The notes below the pieces were generated by a model. The model worked only from the letters and a program-made list of their open reading frames with translations. It did not search any database and was not told where the DNA came from. A program made the position numbers and the translations under genes. Positions 6,586 through 11,501 of a DNA stretch of 11,501 nucleotides are shown one piece after another (position 1 is the first letter of the stretch; each line of letters begins with the position of its first letter). This DNA comes from an uncultured Selenomonadaceae bacterium (GTDB lineage: Bacteria > Bacillota > Negativicutes > Selenomonadales > Selenomonadaceae), in contig CALZDE010000045.1 in assembly GCA_945637225.1 (NCBI GenBank), positions 1-11,501 on the forward strand, in the 5' to 3' direction.

Positions 6586-7683
6586 CTAATTACATTTTTT
6601 ATCATTATTTGCATCACCATAGTTAATATATGCTTTACTGCCCTCAAATGCCAGTTTTATATCATGCTTTTTCAAGGTATCTGCTATAAAGAGATTTACA
6701 TCGCTGATAGCATCCGTATGCTTTTTGGCATTCATGTAATCTACATATTCAGTAAAGCACAGTACTTCTAAGTCGTAACTTGTTGCTGTCATTTCCTTCA
6801 GATATACTCTGATACTGCTTTCTTCATGAATAATGTCTTCATCCTTGCGGAGGTAATCATTTATTTCATTGATAATTTTTCTGATATCCTCTGAATTATT
6901 TTCAAGAGCCAGCTTTACTGTTAATAAAATTCTGCGTTTTTTATTACGGCTTCTATTAATAATCATGCCGTTTGTCAGAACTGAACTTGGTACATATACC
7001 AGCTCACCAGAAAGAGTTCTTATACTGGTACTGCGTAAGGTTATTTTTTCTACTATTCCCTCTACATCCTTTGAAGCAATCCATTCCTTTTCCCTAAATG
7101 GTGCGTCCATGAGGATTATTAAGCTTGCAAATATGTTTCCAAATAAATCCTTTGCGGCAAAGGCAAGTGCTGCAGTACCAATACTCAGAGAGGCAACAAA
7201 GGCACTTATATCATAGCCCATAGAATAACAGATAATTGCAAATCCCAACAGGCATATTATCATACGTATTACTGCGGAAAGCATATTTGCTATGGTATCA
7301 GCGTATTCTACATTTCTTGTTTTTAAAAGGTAATGAATAAATCCTTCATACTCATTTTCACTTTGACCGCTGTCATTTTTTTCGTAATCAGCTAATCGGA
7401 AGGCAAACCATAGCATACAGATGAGAAAAGCACCCCTCATCACCAGTGTAATTCCTGCTTCGTTATAGCCTGCTAAATCTAAGGATTTATACAAGCCGTA
7501 CATCCATATACAATATTTTCCCGGCTTGCTGATAGCTGAAATTATATAATCATCTACCAATGTTTCTGTTTTCTCAACTAATTTACTGAGTGGCTCCAAA
7601 ATTATTTTATGCCATACTGCACCAATAATTATTGAAACTGCCATCAATGCTATTGAAGGTCCCCATTGTTCCATAAAAGTCAT
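6586..7683 (-). CDS. MscS family small-conductance mechanosensitive channel
   Basis: Membrane channel that opens under membrane tension to release solutes during osmotic downshock. The 365-residue protein has hydrophobic segments at about 9-29, 78-98 and 135-153. Next comes the pore helix TM3 at about 160-190 with the Gly/Ala-rich SIGTAALAFAAKDLFGN (167-183), then LIILMDAPFREKEWI (188-202), the MscS counterpart of the pore-to-beta-domain junction. After that are the beta domain (VEGIVEKITLRSTSIRT, 207-223, and VYVPSSVLTNGMIIN at 229-243) and a C-terminal alpha/beta domain. The ATG at 7683 has GAGGAGG 7 bases upstream. It lies 27 bases after comEA with no terminator between, so the two are likely co-transcribed. 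The family is clear; I leave the symbol blank because many paralogues exist. Confidence 0.93.
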   Translation of the reverse strand: MTFMEQWGPSIALMAVSIIIGAVWHKIILEPLSKLVEKTETLVDDYIISAISKPGKYCIWMYGLYKSLDLAGYNEAGITLVMRGAFLICMLWFAFRLADYEKNDSGQSENEYEGFIHYLLKTRNVEYADTIANMLSAVIRMIICLLGFAIICYSMGYDISAFVASLSIGTAALAFAAKDLFGNIFASLIILMDAPFREKEWIASKDVEGIVEKITLRSTSIRTLSGELVYVPSSVLTNGMIINRSRNKKRRILLTVKLALENNSEDIRKIINEINDYLRKDEDIIHEESSIRVYLKEMTATSYDLEVLCFTEYVDYMNAKKHTDAISDVNLFIADTLKKHDIKLAFEGSKAYINYGDANNDKKCN

Positions 7684-7710
7684 ATCATTTCCTCCTCATA
7701 ATATTTAACT

Positions 7711-8316
7711 CTAAACTGTAACTTTATCCTTTATTTTAGCAAATTTTGCTTTTCCTATTCCCTTTACCTTCTGCAAATCATCCACAGACTGAAAGCTTCC
7801 ATTCTCCTTGCGGAAATCTATTATTCTCTGTGCCATAGCTGGGCCTATTCCTGGCAAAGTTTCTAATGTCTTATTATCAGCCTGATTGATATTTACTAAG
7901 CTATTCCCCTGAACAACGGCTCCACCTGCTTCAGAAGTTTTATTAATATTTCCATTAGTATTTTGTGAAGTTACGAGTTTTGCTGGAATTTTTACTTCCA
8001 TACCATCCTTTAATACCTGTGCCATATTAATACTGTTTGTGTCAGCTGTTGGCAGAACACCACCACACTTATTTACTGCATCTGCCACTCTCATTCCTTC
8101 TTCTATTGTCACTAATCCCGGCTGATTTACTTCGCCACAGACGTAGACAATAATTTCATTTTTACTTATTTTATTTTCTTCCTTTCCAGTAACCTCCGCC
8201 CCCTTTGCTTCAATATTTACCGCTTCGTCACTGATTGAATACCCGTAAAGGCTTCCTCCAGCTGCAGCTGTCAGCAATAACAGAAGTATCAGCATTGATT
8301 TTTTGTACATTGGCAT
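7711..8316 (-). CDS. comEA: ComEA-like DNA receptor: membrane anchor, SLBB and helix-hairpin-helix domains
   Basis: Membrane-anchored protein that binds double-stranded DNA outside the membrane and passes it to ComEC during transformation. The 201-residue protein has a short basic start and a hydrophobic anchor at about 7-26, a linker, an SLBB domain at about 54-112 (VYVCGEVNQPGLVTIEEG, 57-74), and an Asn/Gly-rich spacer (about 116-138). A C-terminal double helix-hairpin-helix follows (VNINQADNKTLETLPGIGPA at 141-160 and VKGIGKAKF at 184-192). This is the standard ComEA architecture. The ATG at 8316 has AAAGGAG about 9 bases upstream; Met3 is too far from it. It is the first gene after a terminator and is followed closely by mscS. 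Its partner comEC is about 2 kb further along, beyond the plus-strand brnTA pair. Confidence 0.92.
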   Translation of the reverse strand: MPMYKKSMLILLLLLTAAAGGSLYGYSISDEAVNIEAKGAEVTGKEENKISKNEIIVYVCGEVNQPGLVTIEEGMRVADAVNKCGGVLPTADTNSINMAQVLKDGMEVKIPAKLVTSQNTNGNINKTSEAGGAVVQGNSLVNINQADNKTLETLPGIGPAMAQRIIDFRKENGSFQSVDDLQKVKGIGKAKFAKIKDKVTV

Positions 8317-8379
8317 AATCTTATTCTCCTTTACATATTCTACAAAAATTTTTAAATCCCTTCTAAATTAATTTAATGT

Positions 8380-8411
8380 ATAAATAAAACAGGCCCCGTA
8401 AATGAGCCTGT
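8380..8411 (-). terminator. Rho-independent terminator after the nitroreductase gene
   Basis: On the minus strand ACAGGCTC pairs with GGGCCTGT (8 bp, one G-T) around a 7-base loop, followed by TTTATTTAT. It lies 17 bases past the nitroreductase stop and separates that unit from comEA. Confidence 0.85.
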
Positions 8412-8427
8412 AATTAATTTCCGAAAA

Positions 8428-8979
8428 CTACCGGATTATATTTATTATACTATCTACCTTAGTAACCCTAGCAGGTTCTTTAGATTTTTTGTAACCGAAG
8501 GCACCTATACAAAGCGGTACATACTCCCCAGGAATCTGAAGAATATTCTTTACCTCGTGCATAAGCTTCTGAGCTTCCTCGCTATTGACATCAACATCTG
8601 AAGCACCGCTGAGCCAGCAGGAACTGAGTCCATGCTTTTCTGCTGCCAGCATCATACTGCCAAACAGACTATTTGCCGCATCCTCGGCATATTTTACATT
8701 ACAGCCGGAAATGATTAACAGCATAGGCATATTAAGGAGCATTTCTGCACCATTTTTTATGGTAGTGCCATCAGGCAAAATACTTATGCTAAGTTCGTAT
8801 ATCTTTTTTATTACATCTTTATTCTGTATGGCTGTAAAATGCCATATCTGATTTGTTTCCGCATTAGACAGCAGCTTTCCTTCCTCCAGCACTACCATTA
8901 AGTCTTCATCCTTGGGCAAATTAGCTGAAAACGTGTACACACTGCGCCTGGTCAGCACCTTGCGCATCAAATTATTCAT
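8428..8979 (-). CDS. Nitroreductase family FMN-dependent oxidoreductase
   Basis: Small flavoprotein of the nitroreductase superfamily, which uses NAD(P)H to reduce nitro compounds, quinones or other acceptors as an FMN-bound dimer. The 183-residue product has the N-terminal RRSVYTF at about 11-17, the FMN-binding stretch EGKLLSNAETNQIWHF at about 33-48, and the later AAEKHGLSSCWLSG segment typical of the family. It is at the short end of the normal length range. I chose the ATG at 8979 because AGGTGG lies 8 bases upstream; the in-frame GTG at 8991 overlaps that site. It follows queF by 23 bases and is probably co-transcribed with it; a terminator closes the unit. The physiological substrate is unknown and the link with queF may be only positional. 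Confidence 0.88.
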   Translation of the reverse strand: MNNLMRKVLTRRSVYTFSANLPKDEDLMVVLEEGKLLSNAETNQIWHFTAIQNKDVIKKIYELSISILPDGTTIKNGAEMLLNMPMLLIISGCNVKYAEDAANSLFGSMMLAAEKHGLSSCWLSGASDVDVNSEEAQKLMHEVKNILQIPGEYVPLCIGAFGYKKSKEPARVTKVDSIINIIR

Positions 8980-9002
8980 TTTGATTCCCACCTAACTTCT
9001 TT

Positions 9003-9506
9003 TTATCTGTTATCAACCTTATCCATACCAGCCATGTCGTGCTGCCGAAAACGTTCCCAGGCCATTTTCTCAAACTTCGTACCTGGTTTGCCGTAATTTG
9101 TATAAGGATCAATGGATATACCGCCCCTTGGCAAGAACTTGCCCCATACCTCAATATAACGTGGCTCCATCAGCTTAATTAAATCCTTCATAATGATATT
9201 CACAACATCCTCATGAAAATCACCATGATTGCGGAAACTGAAAAGATACAGCTTCAAGGATTTGCTTTCCACCATTTTTATATCTGGTACATAAGAAATA
9301 TAGATTGTAGCAAAATCCGGCTGGCTAGTGATAGGGCACAGGCTTGTAAACTCCGGACAGTTAAACTTTACCCAGTAATCCACATCTGGATGTTTATTAT
9401 CAAAAGTCTCCAATACATCTGGTTTATAATCAAAACTGTATTTTACATTTTGATTTCCCAGCAATGTAACGTCCTGCATACCATCTTCTCCCTTACTTCT
9501 ACCCAT
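9003..9506 (-). CDS. queF: QueF, NADPH-dependent preQ0 (7-cyano-7-deazaguanine) reductase
   Basis: Cytoplasmic enzyme that reduces the nitrile of preQ0 to the aminomethyl of preQ1 in queuosine tRNA modification. The 167-residue protein is the short, unimodular Bacillus-type form. Catalytic Cys57 and Asp64 are in FTSLCPITSQPDF (53-65), the QueF signature ESKSLKLYLF spans 80-89, and HGDFHED follows at about 93-99. One oddity is Ser61 where the family usually has Gly (GQPDF). I kept the ATG at 9506: it gives the same N-terminal length as Bacillus QueF and has GGAGG upstream, though the spacing is long (about 11). The ATG at 9479 also has a GGGAG site and remains possible. No preQ1 riboswitch-like leader is evident in the 53-base gap before it, and no other queuosine gene is in the window. 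Confidence 0.95.
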   Translation of the reverse strand: MGRSKGEDGMQDVTLLGNQNVKYSFDYKPDVLETFDNKHPDVDYWVKFNCPEFTSLCPITSQPDFATIYISYVPDIKMVESKSLKLYLFSFRNHGDFHEDVVNIIMKDLIKLMEPRYIEVWGKFLPRGGISIDPYTNYGKPGTKFEKMAWERFRQHDMAGMDKVDNR

Positions 9507-9559
9507 ATAGCCCTAAACCTCCATCTTTTCAGAATATTATTTATAAATACTGCTTTTTA

Positions 9560-11314
9560 TTATTCTTCGGTTTTCTTACTCAGATATTTATCAATAAATA
9601 CCTGCTGTGGCTCTGGACGGCCAAACAGATAGCCCTGAATACTGTCAGCACCGCAGTTATCAGTAACCATATTGTATTCATCTTCTGTCTCAACGCCTTC
9701 AATACAGCACTTAATATTTATACTATGACAAATATCAATAGTAGACTTTACAAGTCTCTGGTCAAAATCATTTTCTGTAATATTAGTAACAAACGCCCTG
9801 TCTATCTTGACAATATCGCAGGAAAGACTCTTTAAGCACGCTAAAGAAGAATAACCTGTGCCAAAGTCATCCATAGCAATCATAATGCCTGTTTTTCTTA
9901 ATTCATTAAACTGTTCATTTACAAATGTCCAGTCGTTCATAATACTGGTTTCTGTCAGCTCCAGTACAACACACTTAGGCTCAAGCTGATATTTTTCCAG
10001 GCAGTACTCTATGAAGCCTCTTATAGAAGTATCACGAAGCTGTTCATAAGAAAGATTTATGCTCATTCTAAAGCCTGGCAGTAACTGCTGGAATTCCTTG
10101 CAAATTCTGATACCTGTTTCCAAAATCCAGCGGCCAACTGGAATAATAAGCTTAGTTTCCTCCAAAATTGGAATAAATTCCATAGGAGAAACCATGCGTC
10201 CATTAGCATTAAACCAGCGAAGCAGTGCCTCAGCACCCAAAATACGCTTATCCTTAGCAGAAACCTGTGGCTGGAAATAAAGCTCAAAGCCCTTGAAATC
10301 ATAGCCCACGCTTGCTCTCATATTCTCTCTGAGACTGCGGGAACGAAGCCAGCGATTATACTGTTCACGGCTGAATACACAGTTCTGATTCTTGCCTGCA
10401 TGCTTAGCTAAATCAAGTGCGGCCTCTGCATGCTTATGAAGTACCTGATAATCCTTGCCACCCTGTGGATAAAATACAGTACCCGCAGAAATAGTACAGA
10501 AAACATTATGCCCATCAATTTCCTGAATGGTATTCATGCCTCTCTGTGCCTTGCAGAAAAGGTATTCTGCTTCTGCTTCTGTCATACCAGGGCAAACTAC
10601 ACCGAACTCGTCGCCATCAAGCTTATAGAGAAGCTGATTTTCGCCAAGTACAGAATCCAAAACTCTGGCAACCTTACGGAGAAGGTTGTCGCCTGTATTT
10701 CTGTTATATGTCTCATTAATCAGCTTGAAATTATCCAAACCGAAAATCATAATAGCACCGCCGATATTATCACTACGATAATACTCCAGTGCATCAATAA
10801 CTGTATTTTCAAAACGCTGTTTACTGAGAAGACCTGTAACATGGTCAGCCTGGCTTGCTTCATTCAGCTTGGAGATAATGCCTGCAAACATAAAAGGAGT
10901 TCCAGTACGCCTGTCATAGGAAAGCACGCCACGACAGCGAATCCACTGATACTCACCATCTACTCTCTTAACTCTGTACATCAGATCATGACCGCTTGTC
11001 TTAGGTGATGAACCCTCAGAAGGCATCATATCTGTCATAGACTGTAAATAGCGATCTATATCGTCTGGATGAATTAATGGCTGCCAATAGCGATCCATAT
11101 CCTCAAAGACCTCTCCTGGCAAACCAAAGTCCCTAGCTAAATTATTGGATACCATTACCATATTATACCCGATATCTGTTACAAACAGATAATTATCAGT
11201 ATTTCTCTGTAATGCATCAAAATAAAACTGTATTCGGCGTAATACTGAATCTGATGGGGTCTGATTATTTCGCCGTATAGCGGCTCCCTTACTATCTCTA
11301 TAATTACTGCCCAT
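9560..11314 (-). CDS. PAS-GGDEF-EAL cyclic-di-GMP protein, probable phosphodiesterase
   Basis: Signalling protein predicted to degrade the second messenger cyclic-di-GMP. Numbering here is from the GTG at 11326. A PAS domain (about 40-155) precedes GGDEF (about 158-320) and EAL (about 335-585); there is no membrane segment, so it is cytoplasmic. The EAL domain keeps its key residues: EALLR 366-370, Asn424, Glu456, DDFGTGYSS 486-494, Lys507, Glu543 and QGY 564-566. The GGDEF domain is degenerate: the signature is DGDEF (237-241), the first metal-binding Asp is Gly196 (FGLDNFK), and the usual N-D and G-H positions read NE and NR. No RxxD inhibitory site precedes it. I prefer the ATG at 11314 (584 residues), which has AGGTGG 8 bases upstream; starts at 11320 and 11326 are possible. 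A strong promoter precedes it, and queF follows after 53 bases without a terminator. Confidence 0.93.
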   Translation of the reverse strand: MGSNYRDSKGAAIRRNNQTPSDSVLRRIQFYFDALQRNTDNYLFVTDIGYNMVMVSNNLARDFGLPGEVFEDMDRYWQPLIHPDDIDRYLQSMTDMMPSEGSSPKTSGHDLMYRVKRVDGEYQWIRCRGVLSYDRRTGTPFMFAGIISKLNEASQADHVTGLLSKQRFENTVIDALEYYRSDNIGGAIMIFGLDNFKLINETYNRNTGDNLLRKVARVLDSVLGENQLLYKLDGDEFGVVCPGMTEAEAEYLFCKAQRGMNTIQEIDGHNVFCTISAGTVFYPQGGKDYQVLHKHAEAALDLAKHAGKNQNCVFSREQYNRWLRSRSLRENMRASVGYDFKGFELYFQPQVSAKDKRILGAEALLRWFNANGRMVSPMEFIPILEETKLIIPVGRWILETGIRICKEFQQLLPGFRMSINLSYEQLRDTSIRGFIEYCLEKYQLEPKCVVLELTETSIMNDWTFVNEQFNELRKTGIMIAMDDFGTGYSSLACLKSLSCDIVKIDRAFVTNITENDFDQRLVKSTIDICHSINIKCCIEGVETEDEYNMVTDNCGADSIQGYLFGRPEPQQVFIDKYLSKKTEE

Positions 11315-11351
11315 ATACATGACCACCTTTCCTACACGCTTCCCTCACTAT

Positions 11352-11380
11352 ATAATACACTATTTCGTATATTTTTTCAA
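11352..11380 (-). promoter_or_regulatory. Vegetative-type promoter of the PAS-GGDEF-EAL gene
   Basis: On the minus strand -35 TTGAAA (11375-11380, 5 of 6) and -10 TATTAT (11352-11357, 5 of 6) are separated by exactly 17 bases. The predicted start near 11345 leaves a leader of about 30 bases holding the AGGTGG ribosome site. queF and the nitroreductase gene may depend on this promoter. Confidence 0.75.
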
Positions 11381-11398
11381 TAGGAAAATGAGTCGGCT

Positions 11399-11430
11399 AA
11401 AATAAAATCCTCCCAGAAAATCCGGGAGGA
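11399..11430 (-). terminator. Rho-independent terminator of an upstream off-window gene
   Basis: A perfect 7-bp stem, TCCTCCC (11408-11414) with GGGAGGA (11424-11430), has a 9-base loop. On the minus strand it is followed by TTTTATTTT. The minus strand also begins at the window edge with GTAGC then seven T's, which looks like the tail of another hairpin. Bases 11431-11501 hold no gene that I can support. Confidence 0.8.
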
Positions 11431-11501
11431 CAGAAAATTTAATTCTTTTTATTTTTTCAAAAACTTTTAACATTGTAATAAGAGAAAACAAAAAAAGCTA
11501 C

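Noticed and set aside
6869..7216. Plus-strand open frame of 115 codons
   Set aside because: Antisense to the MscS pore and beta domain, which is plainly the real coding frame.
8972..9154. Minus-strand 60-codon frame overlapping queF and the nitroreductase start
   Set aside because: Out of frame with both recognisable proteins and without family motifs.
9538..9549. Perfect 12-base palindrome TATTTATAAATA upstream of queF
   Set aside because: Only A and T, no T-tract hairpin and no riboswitch-like structure around it; chance is adequate. It might contain a weak -10 for queF but has no matching -35.
9213..9632. Plus-strand open frame of 139 codons
   Set aside because: Antisense to queF and to the end of the GGDEF-EAL gene; no ribosome site or recognisable motif.
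10430..11008. A 192-codon plus-strand open frame
   Set aside because: It lies wholly antisense to the PAS-GGDEF-EAL gene, shows no domain-like pattern, and the sense frame holds clear family motifs.
11431..11501. Possible C-terminus of another minus-strand gene at the right edge
   Set aside because: Short T-rich frames can be read, but they lack recognisable protein features; a terminator tail at the edge explains the T run better.

Overview
The window looks like chromosome of a low-GC Gram-positive anaerobe, most likely a clostridial/Lachnospiraceae-type Firmicute. This is inferred from AT-rich DNA, strong AGGAGG-like ribosome sites, a short Bacillus-type QueF, and the Firmicute late-competence proteins ComEA and ComEC; no marker fixes the genus. 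All genes but two lie on the minus strand, so the layout is described in transcription order, from high to low coordinates.

Right part (11501 to 8380): a terminator of an upstream off-window gene, then a good promoter, then a PAS-GGDEF-EAL cyclic-di-GMP protein whose EAL half looks active and whose GGDEF half looks degenerate. It is followed by queF (queuosine precursor reductase) and a small nitroreductase-family flavoprotein, closed by a clear terminator.

Middle (8316 to 3299): comEA and an MscS-type channel gene form a tight pair. Farther along lies comEC, the DNA-uptake channel. Between the pair and comEC sits a plus-strand brnT-brnA toxin-antitoxin module with its own promoter, a candidate operator around its -10 box, and its own terminator. 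The module therefore sits between two competence genes that are often neighbours in Firmicutes.

Left part (3226 to 1): a small formate/nitrite-transporter-family gene ending in a hairpin; then a consensus-like promoter driving maf (nucleotide pyrophosphatase) and hsdM (type I restriction-modification methylase subunit). After hsdM base composition drops sharply, and a MntA-like minimal nucleotidyltransferase runs off the window edge, probably the antitoxin half of a HEPN-MNT pair inside a type I restriction locus. hsdS and hsdR are not in the window.

I see no tRNA, rRNA, CRISPR array, transposase or phage gene. No wholly new system is evident. The best leads are the two toxin-antitoxin contexts, the possible leaderless and autoregulated brnT promoter with its divergent comEC neighbour, and the asymmetric GGDEF-EAL protein.
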